Of a stretch of 64,000 nt of DNA, positions 47,769 through 59,913 are shown in pieces. Location of the stretch: assembly GCF_001729745.1 (NCBI RefSeq), contig NZ_CP017186.1, positions 372,001 through 436,000 on the forward strand, in the 5' to 3' direction. Positions within the stretch are counted from its first letter, which is position 1. Every line of letters starts with the position of its first letter. The position numbers and the translations under genes were made by a program. Under the pieces are notes generated by a model. That model saw only the letters and a program-made list of their open reading frames with translations, was not told the origin of the DNA and did not search any database. The DNA comes from Enterobacter hormaechei subsp. hoffmannii. GTDB lineage: Bacteria; Pseudomonadota; Gammaproteobacteria; Enterobacterales; Enterobacteriaceae.

Positions 47769-48711
47769 TGTAAGTAAGGCGAGCCTGCCAAAGGCGATTT
47801 TTTTAATGGGGCCAACGGCCTCCGGTAAAACGGCGTTAGCCATTGAGTTACGTAAAGTTTTGCCAGTAGAGTTGATTAGCGTTGATTCAGCCCTCATTTA
47901 CCGAGGAATGGACATCGGCACGGCGAAGCCCAACGCAGACGAACTGCGTGCGGCACCGCACCGTTTACTGGATATTCTCGACCCGGCACAGGCTTACTCC
48001 GCAGCAGATTTTCGCCGCGACGCCTTAGCTGAGATGGCCGAGATTACCGCCGCGGGACGCATACCGCTGTTAGTTGGCGGCACGATGCTCTACTTTAAGG
48101 CGCTGCTGGAGGGGTTATCGCCTCTGCCATCGGCCGATCCGGAAGTGAGAGCGAAGATTGAGCTGCAGGCGGCAGAGCAGGGGTGGGACGTTTTGCACAG
48201 GCAACTGGAAGAGATTGACCCGGTTGCCGCAGCGCGGATCCACCCAAACGATCCGCAAAGGCTTTCCCGGGCACTGGAAGTTTTTTTCATTTCGGGTAAA
48301 ACTTTAACGGAACTGACGCAAACGTCAGGAGACGCTCTGCCGTATCAGGTGCATCAGTTCGCCATCGCCCCGGCGAGCCGTGAACTGCTCCATCAACGAA
48401 TTGAGCAGCGTTTTCATCAGATGTTGGCTTCAGATTTTGAAGCAGAAGTGCGGGCGCTTTTTGCCCGTGGAGATTTGCATACGGACATGCCTTCCATTCG
48501 TTGTGTGGGATACCGCCAGATGTGGTCGTATCTTGAAGGCGAGATTTCATACGATGAAATGGTTTATCGAGGTGTTTGCGCCACGAGACAGTTAGCGAAG
48601 CGCCAGATCACCTGGTTGCGTGGTTGGGAGGGTGTTCACTGGTTAGACAGTGAAAAACCACAACAGGCGTTAAACGAAGTGATTGAGGTTATTGGTGATA
48701 TCGCTGACTGA
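47761..48711 (+). CDS. miaA: tRNA dimethylallyltransferase MiaA
   Basis: MiaA adds a dimethylallyl group to A37 of tRNAs that read UNN codons, the first step to ms2i6A. The 316 residues show the P-loop GPTASGKT (17-24), the [18 protein letters not shown] segment and the swinging-loop helices typical of the family. It overlaps mutL by eight bases. In E. coli promoters for hfq lie within and before this gene. Confidence 0.97.
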   Translation: MTDVSKASLPKAIFLMGPTASGKTALAIELRKVLPVELISVDSALIYRGMDIGTAKPNADELRAAPHRLLDILDPAQAYSAADFRRDALAEMAEITAAGRIPLLVGGTMLYFKALLEGLSPLPSADPEVRAKIELQAAEQGWDVLHRQLEEIDPVAAARIHPNDPQRLSRALEVFFISGKTLTELTQTSGDALPYQVHQFAIAPASRELLHQRIEQRFHQMLASDFEAEVRALFARGDLHTDMPSIRCVGYRQMWSYLEGEISYDEMVYRGVCATRQLAKRQITWLRGWEGVHWLDSEKPQQALNEVIEVIGDIAD

Positions 48712-48784
48712 ATGTGTACAATTAAGCCGTATCGTGCGCAATTTTTCAGAATCGCAAGGTTCTAAGTACAAAACAAGCATATAA

Positions 48785-49108
<324 letters not shown>

Positions 49109-49182
49109 GGTTTTGGGCTGTTTTCCACACGGGGAGCCAGGGATCCTGCGTTCCCCGCTGATCTTTTTAGAGAGGTTTACGC

Positions 49183-50463
49183 TTGTTTGACCGTTATGAC
49201 GCCGGTGAGCAGGCGGTGCTGGTACACATCTATTTTTCGCAAGACAAAGATATGGAAGACCTCCAGGAGTTTGAATCTCTGGTCTCTTCCGCCGGTGTCG
49301 AAGCAATGCAGGTGATTACCGGTAGCCGTAAAGCGCCGCACCCGAAGTACTTTGTTGGTGAAGGTAAAGCAGTTGAAATTGCGGATGCCGTAAAAGCAAC
49401 CGGCGCATCAGTCGTGCTGTTTGATCATGCGCTGTCTCCGGCTCAGGAACGTAACCTGGAAGCTCTCTGCGAATGTCGTGTTATCGATCGCACGGGGTTG
49501 ATCTTAGATATTTTTGCTCAGCGTGCGCGTACCCACGAGGGTAAGTTGCAGGTTGAGCTGGCGCAGTTGCGCCATCTGGCGACGCGTCTGGTGCGTGGCT
49601 GGACACACCTTGAAAGACAAAAAGGCGGGATTGGTTTACGTGGCCCGGGTGAAACCCAGCTCGAAACCGACCGTCGTTTGCTGCGTGGCCGTATAACCCA
49701 GATCCTTTCTCGTCTGGAGCGTGTTGAGAAACAGCGCGAACAGGGGCGTCGGGCGCGAACCAAAGCCGACATCCCAACGGTGTCGCTGGTGGGCTATACC
49801 AACGCCGGTAAATCCACCCTGTTTAACCAGATAACCGAGGCCCAGGTGTATGCCGCAGACCAGCTGTTTGCGACCCTGGACCCTACGCTGCGCCGTATTG
49901 ACGTCGCAGACGTCGGTGAAACGGTACTGGCGGATACCGTAGGGTTTATCCGCCATCTGCCGCACGATCTGGTGGCGGCGTTTAAAGCGACGTTGCAGGA
50001 GACGCGTCAGGCGACCCTGCTGCTGCACGTGATTGATGCGGCTGACGTACGCGTGCAGGAGAACATCGACGCGGTGAATGTGGTGCTCGAAGAGATTGAC
50101 GCCCACGAAATTCCAACTTTGTTGGTGATGAACAAGATCGATATGCTGGACGATTTCGAACCGCGTATCGACCGAGATGAAGAGAACAAACCAATTCGGG
50201 TCTGGCTATCTGCTCAGGCCGGGATTGGTGTGCCACTGCTTTTCCAGGCTTTGACAGAACGTCTTTCCGGTGAGGTAGCTCAGCACACGCTGCGACTGCC
50301 GCCACAGGAAGGCAGGCTGCGTAGCCGGTTTTATCAGCTTCAGGCGATAGAAAAAGAGTGGATGGAGGATGACGGCAGCGTGGGGATGCAGGTGCGTATG
50401 CCGATCGTTGACTGGCGTCGCCTCTGTAAACAAGAACCTGCGCTGGCGGACTATATCGTCTGA
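49183..50463 (+). CDS. hflX: Ribosome-splitting GTPase HflX
   Basis: HflX splits stalled 70S ribosomes under heat and other stress. The 426 residues have an N-terminal glycine-rich segment ([18 protein letters not shown]) and a GTPase domain with GYTNAGKST (204-212), DTVGF and NKID. The start is TTG at 49183 with AGAGAGG upstream, giving the E. coli length and N-terminus (FDRYDAGEQ). Confidence 0.97.
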   Translation: MFDRYDAGEQAVLVHIYFSQDKDMEDLQEFESLVSSAGVEAMQVITGSRKAPHPKYFVGEGKAVEIADAVKATGASVVLFDHALSPAQERNLEALCECRVIDRTGLILDIFAQRARTHEGKLQVELAQLRHLATRLVRGWTHLERQKGGIGLRGPGETQLETDRRLLRGRITQILSRLERVEKQREQGRRARTKADIPTVSLVGYTNAGKSTLFNQITEAQVYAADQLFATLDPTLRRIDVADVGETVLADTVGFIRHLPHDLVAAFKATLQETRQATLLLHVIDAADVRVQENIDAVNVVLEEIDAHEIPTLLVMNKIDMLDDFEPRIDRDEENKPIRVWLSAQAGIGVPLLFQALTERLSGEVAQHTLRLPPQEGRLRSRFYQLQAIEKEWMEDDGSVGMQVRMPIVDWRRLCKQEPALADYIV

Positions 50464-50519
50464 TCAGAAAGGGGAAGCCTGAAAAATTCGCCCTTGCATA
50501 ACAAATATGGAGCATATAC

Positions 50520-51779
50520 ATGGCGTGGAATCAGCCCGGTAATAACGGACAAGACCGCGACCCGTGGGGAAGCAGCAATAATCAAGGCGGCAACTCTGGG
50601 GGAAATGGCAACAAAGGTGGTCGCGAGCAGGGGCCGCCGGATCTGGATGATATCTTCCGCAAACTGAGCAAAAAGCTTGGTGGCCTTGGCGGAGGAAAAG
50701 GTTCTGGCTCGGGTGGCAACTCCACTCAGAGTCCGCGCCCGCCTATGGGTGGCCGCGTAGTAAGCATTGTGGCCGCGGCGGTAGTCATCATCTGGGCAGC
50801 CAGCGGGTTCTACACCATTAAAGAAGCAGAGCGCGGCGTGGTAACCCGTTTCGGTAAGTTCAGCCATCTGGTTGAGCCGGGCCTGAACTGGAAACCGACC
50901 TTCATTGATAACGTGACCGCAGTGAACGTGGAGTCCGTCCGTGAACTGGCGGCGTCTGGCGTGATGTTGACCTCTGACGAAAACGTGGTGCGCGTTGAGA
51001 TGAACGTCCAGTACCGCGTGACCGATCCTGAGCGTTATCTGTTTAGCGTGACCAGCGCGGATGACAGCCTGCGTCAGGCGACCGACAGCGCCCTGCGTGG
51101 CGTGATCGGTAAATACACCATGGACCGTATCCTGACCGAAGGTCGTACCGTTATTCGTAGCGATACCCAGCGCGAGCTGGAAGAGACCATCCGTCCGTAC
51201 AACATGGGTATCACCCTGCTGGACGTCAACTTCCAGGCTGCACGTCCGCCGGAAGAGGTGAAAGCGGCGTTTGACGATGCGATTGCCGCGCGTGAAAACG
51301 AACAGCAGTACATCCGTGAAGCGGAAGCGTATACCAACGAAGTTCAGCCGCGTGCAAACGGTCAGGCGCAGCGTATTCTGGAAGAAGCGCGCGCGTATAA
51401 GACCCAGACCATCCTGGAAGCACAGGGTGAAGTGGCTCGCTTCGCGAAGATCCTGCCGGAATATAAAGCCGCGCCGGAAATTACCCGTGAGCGTCTCTAT
51501 ATCGAGACCATGGAAAAAGTGCTGAGCCATACGCGTAAAGTGCTGGTTAACGACAACAAAGGCGGAAACCTGATGGTCCTGCCGCTGGATCAGATGCTTA
51601 AAGGCGGTTCTGCACCGGCAGCAAAAGACAACAGCGGAGCCAACAACCTGCTGCGTCTGCCGCCAGCCTCGTCTGGTAGCTCCAGCGCGAACACAACGCC
51701 TTCTTCGAACGATGGTGACATTATGGACCAACGCCGTGCTAACGCGCAGCGTAACGACTACCAGCGTCAGGGGGAATAA
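50520..51779 (+). CDS. hflK: FtsH protease modulator HflK
   Basis: HflK forms a large cage with HflC around the FtsH protease in the inner membrane and limits its access to substrates. The 419-residue protein has a Gly/Asn-rich cytoplasmic N-terminus (1-75), one transmembrane helix (about 78-100), an SPFH domain with coiled coil, and a low-complexity Ser/Asn tail. It is translated just ahead of hflC (2-bp gap). Confidence 0.97.
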   Translation: MAWNQPGNNGQDRDPWGSSNNQGGNSGGNGNKGGREQGPPDLDDIFRKLSKKLGGLGGGKGSGSGGNSTQSPRPPMGGRVVSIVAAAVVIIWAASGFYTIKEAERGVVTRFGKFSHLVEPGLNWKPTFIDNVTAVNVESVRELAASGVMLTSDENVVRVEMNVQYRVTDPERYLFSVTSADDSLRQATDSALRGVIGKYTMDRILTEGRTVIRSDTQRELEETIRPYNMGITLLDVNFQAARPPEEVKAAFDDAIAARENEQQYIREAEAYTNEVQPRANGQAQRILEEARAYKTQTILEAQGEVARFAKILPEYKAAPEITRERLYIETMEKVLSHTRKVLVNDNKGGNLMVLPLDQMLKGGSAPAAKDNSGANNLLRLPPASSGSSSANTTPSSNDGDIMDQRRANAQRNDYQRQGE

Positions 51780-51781
51780 GG

Positions 51782-52786
51782 ATGCGTAAGTCAGTTATTG
51801 CGATCATCATCATCGCACTGGTCGTGCTCTACACCTCCATCTTTGTGGTGAAAGAGGGCGAACGTGGGATCAAGTTCCAGTTTAGCAGCGTCGTGCGTGA
51901 CGGCGACAAGCGTCCGGTGATCTACGAGCCGGGTCTGCACTTCAAGGTGCCTTTCATTCAGTCAGTCAAAACGCTCGACGCACGTATCCAGACCATGGAT
52001 AACCAGGCCGACCGTTTCGTGACTAAAGAGAAGAAAGACCTGATCGTTGATTCCTACATCAAATGGCGCATCAGCGACTTCAGCCGCTACTTCCTGGCAA
52101 CCGGCGGTGGTGACGTTTCTCAGGCAGAAGTGCTGCTGAAACGTAAGTTCTCTGACCGTCTGCGTTCTGAAATTGGTCGTCTGGATGTAAAAGACATCGT
52201 GACCGACTCCCGAGGTCGTCTGACCCTGGAAGTGCGTGATGCGTTGAACTCAGGTACAGCGGGTACCGAAGACGAAGTGGAAACACCGGCAGCGGATGAC
52301 GCGATTGCCAAAGCGGCTGAACGCGTTCAGGCTGAAACCAACGGTAAAGTACCGGTGATCAACCCGAACAGTATGGCTGCACTGGGTATCGAAGTGGTTG
52401 ACGTGCGTATCAAGCAGATCAACCTGCCAGCGGAGGTGTCCGAGGCGATCTACAACCGTATGCGCGCCGAGCGTGAAGCGGTAGCCCGTCGTCACCGTTC
52501 ACAGGGTCAGGAAGAGGCCGAGAAACTGCGTGCCGCAGCGGACTACGAAGTGACCAAGACGCTGGCGGAATCTGAGCGTCAAGGCCGTATCCTGCGTGGT
52601 GAAGGCGATGCCGAAGCCGCGAAGCTGTTTGCCGATGCCTTCAGCCAGGATCCCGACTTCTACGCCTTTATCCGTAGCCTGCGTGCTTACGAGAATAGCT
52701 TCCAGAGCAACCAGGATGTGATGGTACTCAGCCCGGACAGCGATTTCTTCCGTTATATGAAGACGCCGACTAACGCAACGCGATAA
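51782..52786 (+). CDS. hflC: FtsH protease modulator HflC
   Basis: HflC is the SPFH-domain partner of HflK, with an N-terminal signal anchor (4-22) and periplasmic SPFH and coiled-coil parts. The 334 residues match E. coli HflC in length. A hairpin terminator follows 23 bp after the stop. Confidence 0.97.
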   Translation: MRKSVIAIIIIALVVLYTSIFVVKEGERGIKFQFSSVVRDGDKRPVIYEPGLHFKVPFIQSVKTLDARIQTMDNQADRFVTKEKKDLIVDSYIKWRISDFSRYFLATGGGDVSQAEVLLKRKFSDRLRSEIGRLDVKDIVTDSRGRLTLEVRDALNSGTAGTEDEVETPAADDAIAKAAERVQAETNGKVPVINPNSMAALGIEVVDVRIKQINLPAEVSEAIYNRMRAEREAVARRHRSQGQEEAEKLRAAADYEVTKTLAESERQGRILRGEGDAEAAKLFADAFSQDPDFYAFIRSLRAYENSFQSNQDVMVLSPDSDFFRYMKTPTNATR

Positions 52787-52809
52787 ACTCAGGCTCGTTT
52801 GAGTATTCA

Positions 52810-52841
52810 AACCACCGCTCTTCACGGAGCGGTGGTTTTCT
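52810..52841 (+). terminator. Terminator after hflC
   Basis: The stem AACCACCGCTC / GAGCGGTGGTT with a six-base loop is followed by TTCTTTT. It separates hflC from yjeT, with possible read-through. Confidence 0.85.
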
Positions 52842-52857
52842 TTTATAAGGATGAAAA

Positions 52858-53037
52858 ATGAATTCAACGATCTGGCTCGCACTGGCTTTGGTTTTGGTGC
52901 TGGAAGGCCTCGGCCCGATGCTCTATCCACGCGCATGGCGACGGATGATCGCGACCATGAGCCAACTTCCGGACAATATTTTGCGTCGTTTTGGTGGTGG
53001 ACTTGTGGTTGCCGGTATCGTTATCTACTACATGTTG

Positions 53038-53055
<18 letters not shown>
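52858..53055 (+). CDS. yjeT: Small membrane protein YjeT (DUF2065)
   Basis: The 65-residue protein has two hydrophobic helices (about 4-20 and 45-62) around RAWRRMIATMSQLPDNILRRFGG, the DUF2065 core, as in E. coli YjeT. Its function is unknown. AAGG lies seven bases before the ATG at 52858. The out-of-frame ATG at 52851 opens an unrelated frame and is rejected. PurR-like operators for purA overlap its last codons. Confidence 0.9.
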
Positions 53056-54458
<1,403 letters not shown>

Positions 54459-54490
54459 TCTTCGTGACTGCTGGCCTGCGGGGAAACCCG

Positions 54491-54519
54491 TAGGCCGGAT
54501 AAGCGCAGCGCCATCCGGC
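54491..54519. repeat. REP element after purA
   Basis: TAGGCCGGATAAGCGCAGCG followed by CCATCCGGC forms a REP palindrome about 30 bp past the purA stop. The preceding CTGCGGGGAAACCCGTAG is a second small hairpin. The rest of 54459-54650 is the nsrR leader. Confidence 0.8.
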
Positions 54520-54650
54520 GACCGCTCCTGGATCTCCGCTTTTTCGCCCCGTCTGTCAAATAAATTAGCCGCTAACTATCTGGCTGGTTTATCATCATTA
54601 ATGAATATCTCTGCGGTTTGACCGCGTTTTCCCTTTTTCCTGAGGTTGAT

Positions 54651-55076
54651 GTGCAGTTAACAAGTTTCACCGATTACGGCTTACGCGCGCTGATTTACAT
54701 GGCGTCGTTACCCGATGGGAAGATGACCAGCATCTCTGAAGTCACAGAGGTGTACGGTGTGTCCCGTAATCATATGGTCAAAATAATCAATCAACTTAGT
54801 CGTGCCGGATACGTTGCTGCCGTCCGCGGGAAGAATGGAGGGATCCGTCTCGGTAAACCGGCACAGAGTATCCGTATCGGCGATGTGGTACGTGAACTGG
54901 AGCCGCTATCTCTGGTGAACTGTAGCAGTGCGTTTTGCCACATTACGCCCGCTTGCCGCCTGAAACAGGCGCTTTCAAAGGCCGTGCAAAGTTTTCTCAA
55001 GGAACTGGATAACTACACGCTGGCCGATTTGGTTGAAGAGAATCAACCGCTTTATAAATTATTGCTGGTGGAATGA
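54651..55076 (+). CDS. nsrR: Nitric-oxide-sensing repressor NsrR
   Basis: NsrR is an Rrf2-family [Fe-S] repressor that loses DNA binding when NO attacks its cluster, inducing hmp and other NO-detoxifying genes. The 141-residue protein has a winged helix (1-75) and the three cluster Cys at 91, 96 and 102. The start is GTG at 54651 with TGAGG upstream, which gives the E. coli N-terminus ([13 protein letters not shown]); upstream residues are not conserved. It is followed by rnr. Confidence 0.96.
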   Translation: MQLTSFTDYGLRALIYMASLPDGKMTSISEVTEVYGVSRNHMVKIINQLSRAGYVAAVRGKNGGIRLGKPAQSIRIGDVVRELEPLSLVNCSSAFCHITPACRLKQALSKAVQSFLKELDNYTLADLVEENQPLYKLLLVE

Positions 55077-55114
55077 AGAAAATTTCCACCGGAGCTGACA
55101 ACGGAGGAACCGAC

Positions 55115-57556
55115 ATGTCACAAGATCCTTTCCAGGAACGCGAAGCCGAAAAATACGCGAATCCTATCCCCAGCCGCGAGTTCATCATTGAACACTTAAC
55201 AAAACGCGAAAAACCCGCCAATCGTGAAGAACTTGCCGTTGAATTAAACATTGAGGGTGAAGAGCAAATTGAAGCCCTTCGCCGCCGCCTGCGCGCCATG
55301 GAGCGCGACGGCCAGCTGGTCTTTACTCGTCGCCAGTGCTACGCGCTGCCAGAACGCCTCGATCTGCTGAAAGGCACCGTTATTGGTCATCGCGATGGCT
55401 TCGGCTTCCTGCGCGTGGAAGGCCGTAAAGACGACCTGTACCTCTCATCCGAACAGATGAAGATGTGTATTCACGGCGACCAGATCCTGGCGCAGCCGCT
55501 GGGTGCAGATCGTAAAGGCCGCCGCGAAGCGCGCGTGGTCCGCGTGCTGGTGCCGAAAACCAGCCAGATTGTAGGCCGTTACTTTACCGATGCGGGCGTA
55601 GGCTTTGTGGTGCCGGACGACAGCCGTCTGAGCTTCGACATTCTCATCCCGCCTGAAGAGGTGATGGGCGCACGCATGGGCTTTGTGGTAGTGGTTGAAC
55701 TTACCCAGCGCCCGACCCGCCGTACCAAAGCGGTAGGTAAAATCGTCGAAGTGCTGGGCGATAACATGGGCACCGGCATGGCCGTTGATATGGCGCTGCG
55801 CACCCATGAAATTCCTTACGTCTGGCCGAAAGCGGTTGAAGACCAGATCGAAAACCTGCGTGAAGAAGTGCCGGAAGAGTCCAAAGCAGGCCGCGTGGAT
55901 CTGCGCGATCTGCCGCTGGTCACCATTGATGGTGAAGACGCCCGCGACTTCGATGATGCCGTGTACTGTGAGAAAAAACGCGGTGGCGGCTGGCGTCTGT
56001 GGGTGGCTATCGCGGATGTGAGTTATTACGTACGTCCACACACGCCGCTGGATAACGAAGCGCGCAGCCGCGGTACGTCAGTATACTTCCCGTCGCAGGT
56101 TGTACCGATGCTGCCAGAAGTGCTCTCTAACGGCCTGTGTTCCCTCAACCCGCAGGTGGACCGCCTGTGTATGGTCTGCGAAATGACCATCTCCAGCAAG
56201 GGACGTCTGACGGGCTATAAGTTCTACGAAGCGGTGATGAGTTCTCATGCGCGCCTGACCTATACCAAGGTCTGGCATATGTTGCAGGGCGATCAGGATC
56301 TTCGCGAACAGTACGCGCCGCTGGTCAAACACATCGAAGAGCTGCACAACCTCTACAAAACGCTGGATCAGGCGCGCGAAGAGCGCGGTGGGATTTCGTT
56401 TGAGAGTGAAGAGGCGAAATTCATCTTTAACGCTGAGCGTCGTATCGAGCGAATCGAGCAGACTCAGCGTAACGATGCGCACAAGCTGATTGAAGAGTGT
56501 ATGATCCTGGCGAACATCTCGGCGGCACGTTTCGTTGAGAAAGCCAAAGAGCCTGCTCTGTTCCGTATTCACGATAAGCCAACCACGGAAGCCGTAACCT
56601 CGTTCCGTTCCGTGCTGGCCGAACTCGGCCTGGAACTGCCTGGCGGCAATAAGCCTGAGCCACGCGATTATGCCGAGCTGCTGGAATCCATCAGCGATCG
56701 TCCTGACGCGGAAATGCTGCAAACCATGCTGCTGCGTTCCATGAAGCAGGCGATTTACGATCCGGAAAACCGAGGCCACTTTGGTCTGGCGTTACAGTCG
56801 TATGCGCACTTTACCTCGCCGATTCGCCGTTATCCGGATCTGTCCCTGCACCGTGCGATCAAGTATCTGCTGGCGCACGAGCAAGGTCACAAAGGCAATA
56901 CGACCGAAACCGGTGGGTATCACTACTCCATGGAAGAGATGCTGCAACTGGGCCAGCACTGTTCCATGACCGAGCGTCGTGCGGATGAAGCAACGCGCGA
57001 CGTGGCGGACTGGCTGAAGTGTGACTTTATGCTGGATCAGGTGGGTAACGTCTTTAAAGGTGTGATTGCCAGCGTCACCGGCTTTGGCTTCTTCGTACGT
57101 CTGGATGAGCTGTTTATCGACGGTCTGGTGCACGTTTCCAGCCTTGATAACGATTACTACCGCTTCGACCAGGTCGGACAACGTCTGATCGGTGAATCCG
57201 GCGGTCAGACCTACCGTCTGGGCGATCGGGTGGAAGTGAAGGTTGAAGCCGTGAATATGGACGACCGTAAAATCGACTTCAGCCTCATCTCCAGCGAACG
57301 GGCTCCGCGTAACGTCGGGAAAACCGAGCGTGAGAAAGCGAAAAAAGGCGGCAACGGTAAAGCGGGCGGCAAGCGACGTCAGGCAGGTAAAAGAGTAAAC
57401 TTTGAGCCAGACAGCGCCTTCCGTGGCGAGAAGCAGCAGAAGCCCAAGGCGGCGAAAAAAGACGCTCGTAAAGCGAAAAAACCGTCGACCAAGACCCAAA
57501 AAATAGCGGCCGCGACCAAAGCGAAGCGCGCGGCGAAGAAACAGCAGGCGGAGTAA
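55115..57556 (+). CDS. rnr: Ribonuclease R
   Basis: RNase R is a processive 3'-5' exonuclease that unwinds structured RNA and takes part in rRNA and tmRNA quality control. The 813 residues contain a helix-turn-helix and cold-shock domains, the RNB catalytic domain ([14 protein letters not shown], with the metal-binding Asp residues), an S1 domain (about 640-725) and a Lys-rich basic tail. The frame is open to 55073; the ATG at 55115 has GGAGG upstream and matches E. coli. Confidence 0.97.
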   Translation: MSQDPFQEREAEKYANPIPSREFIIEHLTKREKPANREELAVELNIEGEEQIEALRRRLRAMERDGQLVFTRRQCYALPERLDLLKGTVIGHRDGFGFLRVEGRKDDLYLSSEQMKMCIHGDQILAQPLGADRKGRREARVVRVLVPKTSQIVGRYFTDAGVGFVVPDDSRLSFDILIPPEEVMGARMGFVVVVELTQRPTRRTKAVGKIVEVLGDNMGTGMAVDMALRTHEIPYVWPKAVEDQIENLREEVPEESKAGRVDLRDLPLVTIDGEDARDFDDAVYCEKKRGGGWRLWVAIADVSYYVRPHTPLDNEARSRGTSVYFPSQVVPMLPEVLSNGLCSLNPQVDRLCMVCEMTISSKGRLTGYKFYEAVMSSHARLTYTKVWHMLQGDQDLREQYAPLVKHIEELHNLYKTLDQAREERGGISFESEEAKFIFNAERRIERIEQTQRNDAHKLIEECMILANISAARFVEKAKEPALFRIHDKPTTEAVTSFRSVLAELGLELPGGNKPEPRDYAELLESISDRPDAEMLQTMLLRSMKQAIYDPENRGHFGLALQSYAHFTSPIRRYPDLSLHRAIKYLLAHEQGHKGNTTETGGYHYSMEEMLQLGQHCSMTERRADEATRDVADWLKCDFMLDQVGNVFKGVIASVTGFGFFVRLDELFIDGLVHVSSLDNDYYRFDQVGQRLIGESGGQTYRLGDRVEVKVEAVNMDDRKIDFSLISSERAPRNVGKTEREKAKKGGNGKAGGKRRQAGKRVNFEPDSAFRGEKQQKPKAAKKDARKAKKPSTKTQKIAAATKAKRAAKKQQAE

Positions 57557-57559
57557 TTT

Positions 57560-57600
57560 CCCCTCACCCTTACCCTCTCCCTGACAGGGAGAGGGAAAAT
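57560..57600. repeat. Palindromic repeat between rnr and rlmB
   Basis: CCCCTCACCCTTACCC is followed by the inverted repeat CCCTCTCCCTG / CAGGGAGAGGG. It is the intergenic counterpart of the copy inside dsbD (12208-12248). It may act as an attenuator between the two genes. Confidence 0.75.
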
Positions 57601-57620
57601 ATTTATTACGAGAACCATCA

Positions 57621-58352
57621 ATGAGTGAAATGATTTACGGCATCCACGCGGTGCAGGCCCTGCTGGAGCGCGCGCCGGAGCGTTTTCAGGAAGTTTTTAT
57701 TCTGAAAGGGCGTGAAGACAAACGTCTGATGCCGCTGATCCACGCGCTGGAAGCGCAGGGCGTCGTGATCCAGCTGGCGAACCGCCAGTATCTGGATGAA
57801 AAAAGCGAAGGTGCTGTACACCAGGGCATTATCGCGCGCGTGAAGCCAGGCCGTCAGTATCAGGAGAACGATCTGCCGGATCTGATCGCTGAGCTGGATA
57901 ACCCGTTCTTCCTGATCCTCGATGGCGTAACCGACCCGCACAACCTGGGCGCGTGCCTGCGTAGCGCCGATGCAGCAGGCGTGCATGCGGTGATTGTGCC
58001 AAGAGATCGTTCCGCGCAGCTTAACGCTACCGCTAAAAAAGTGGCCTGCGGCGCGGCGGAAAACGTTCCGCTGATCCGCGTGACTAACCTGGCGCGCACC
58101 ATGCGTCTGTTGCAGGAAGAAAATATCTGGATCGTCGGCACGGCCGGTGAAGCGGATCACACCCTGTATCAGAGCAAAATGACCGGCCGTATGGCGCTGG
58201 TGATGGGGGCAGAAGGTGAAGGCATGCGTCGCCTGACCCGCGAGCACTGCGATGAGCTGATCAGCATTCCGATGGCGGGCAGCGTATCGTCCCTGAACGT
58301 TTCTGTTGCGACGGGTATCTGCCTGTTTGAAGCGGTGCGTCAGCGCGGGTAG
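57621..58352 (+). CDS. rlmB: 23S rRNA (Gm2251) methyltransferase RlmB
   Basis: RlmB methylates the 2'-O of G2251 in the peptidyl-transferase P loop. The 243-residue protein has an N-terminal substrate-binding domain (1-80) and a SPOUT knot domain with the three motifs [26 protein letters not shown] and [18 protein letters not shown]. It follows rnr. Confidence 0.97.
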   Translation: MSEMIYGIHAVQALLERAPERFQEVFILKGREDKRLMPLIHALEAQGVVIQLANRQYLDEKSEGAVHQGIIARVKPGRQYQENDLPDLIAELDNPFFLILDGVTDPHNLGACLRSADAAGVHAVIVPRDRSAQLNATAKKVACGAAENVPLIRVTNLARTMRLLQEENIWIVGTAGEADHTLYQSKMTGRMALVMGAEGEGMRRLTREHCDELISIPMAGSVSSLNVSVATGICLFEAVRQRG

Positions 58353-58360
58353 CCTGTTGT

Positions 58361-58437
58361 GCCGGGTGGCGGCTTCGCCTTACCCGGCCTACAAAAGCAT
58401 GGTACCGTAGGCCCGGTAAGCGCAGCGCCACCGGGCA
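58361..58437. repeat. BIME after rlmB
   Basis: Two REP units, GCCGGGTGGCGGCTTCGCC and GGCCCGGTAAGCGCAGCGCC, are arranged head to head as at 25977. They separate the convergent rlmB and the transporter gene. Confidence 0.85.
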
Positions 58438-58443
58438 ACAATC

Positions 58444-59718
58444 TCACTCCTCTAACGACCGCAAATGGTCATCCTTTCTCAGCGTCATCAGCGCGAAAAT
58501 ACTCACTACCGCCGTTGCCATCACGTAGTACGCCGGAATATCCAGATTGCCCGTCTCTTTAATCAGCCCGGTAATGATCAGCCCCGCACAGCCCGAGAAG
58601 ATCGCATTCGACAGAGAATAGGCCAGCCCCAGCCCGGTATAACGCACGCGCGTCGGGAACATCTCAGACAGCATTGCCGGCCCCGGCCCTGCCAGCATCC
58701 CAACCAAACCCCCCGCAATCAACACCACAATCGCTTTGACAGCCAACGTGCTGGACTCCGCCTGCAAAATTTTCAGCAGCGGCAGGGCGAGGATCAGCAG
58801 GAGCACGGTGGCGATAATCATCACCGTCCGCCGCCCGATCCTGTCGCTCAGTATGCCCGACGGAATGATCGTGAGCGCAAACCCAATGTTAGAAATCACC
58901 GCAATCAGCAGCGCCTGGTTAAAACCGGTGTGCAGCGCAGATTGCAGATAGGTCGGCATAATCACCAGATAGGTATAACCCGCCGCAGACCAGACCATCA
59001 CGCGACCAATGCCCATCAGAATGGTTTTGAACGTGGCGGCGGTGCTGGCCTGAGTAACAACCGGTTTTTCCCGTTGCTGCACAAAGCTCGGTGTTTCTTC
59101 CATGCTTACCCGCAACCATAGCGCGACCGCACCCATCGGCAACGCCAGGAAGAACGGAATGCGCCAGCCCCAGTCGTGCAAGGCTTCAGGGGAGAGAAGG
59201 GAAGAGAGCAACGCGACAATGCCTGCGCCTGCTAACAGCCCGAGCGCCACGGTGAAGGACTGCCATGCCCCGTAAAGACCGCGCTTGCCGCGCGGGGCGA
59301 ACTCCGTCATCAACGAGACCGCGCCGCCATACTCACCGCCCGCGAACAGTCCTTGCAGAATACGCAGGAGTGTAACGATCAGCGGCGCGGCAATCCCGAT
59401 ACTGGCGTAGACCGGCACAATACCGATGGCAGCGGTGGCGAGCGTCATCAATACCAGCACAATAATCAGCGTCGGTTTACGGCCAATCCTGTCGCCAATG
59501 CGGCCAAAGACCACCGCACCCAGCGGGCGGAAGAAGAAAGCGATGGCGAATGAGGCCCAGGTGAGGATCAGGCTGGTGAGCTCCGCTTCCCCCTCAAGCT
59601 GGAAGAAGTTTCTGGCAATCACCGTTGCCAGAAAACCATAGACCGCAAATTCATACCACTCGATGAAATTACCGATGGAGCCTGCAATTAATGCACGCTT
59701 GTGCGCATCCTGTTGCAT
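58444..59718 (-). CDS. MHS-family (metabolite:H+ symporter) transporter
   Basis: The 424-residue inner-membrane protein of the major-facilitator superfamily is in the same family as ProP and KgtP. The N-terminus GSIGNFIEWYEFAVYG, GDRIGRK loop, GGEYGGA and SMEETPSF segments are MHS signatures. There is no C-terminal coiled coil as in ProP, so osmosensing is unlikely. The substrate is unknown (probably an organic acid or zwitterion). I chose the ATG at 59718, with AGGA five bases upstream, over the GTG at 59730. In E. coli this place holds yjfIJKLMC instead. Confidence 0.85.
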   Translation of the reverse strand: MQQDAHKRALIAGSIGNFIEWYEFAVYGFLATVIARNFFQLEGEAELTSLILTWASFAIAFFFRPLGAVVFGRIGDRIGRKPTLIIVLVLMTLATAAIGIVPVYASIGIAAPLIVTLLRILQGLFAGGEYGGAVSLMTEFAPRGKRGLYGAWQSFTVALGLLAGAGIVALLSSLLSPEALHDWGWRIPFFLALPMGAVALWLRVSMEETPSFVQQREKPVVTQASTAATFKTILMGIGRVMVWSAAGYTYLVIMPTYLQSALHTGFNQALLIAVISNIGFALTIIPSGILSDRIGRRTVMIIATVLLLILALPLLKILQAESSTLAVKAIVVLIAGGLVGMLAGPGPAMLSEMFPTRVRYTGLGLAYSLSNAIFSGCAGLIITGLIKETGNLDIPAYYVMATAVVSIFALMTLRKDDHLRSLEE

Positions 59719-59913
59719 AACGATCCTCACAAAAACGGGGTAAGAATAAATTATTCAGCATTAGTGAAGTAATGAAATAGTTTATTCTTATGTTCTGTGA
59801 GCTATTTCACGAATGATATCAACATGATCGTCATCGTGTGACCCCCCTCCCATGCAGCGTGCATGCCCTCTGTCCATACTTATCTTTATTGCCAATGAAA
59901 GGAGGGAGACAGC

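Noticed and set aside
50451..51731. 426-residue open frame antisense to hflK
   Set aside because: It is a shadow of hflK, rich in His, Arg and Phe, with no recognisable domain and no ribosome site.
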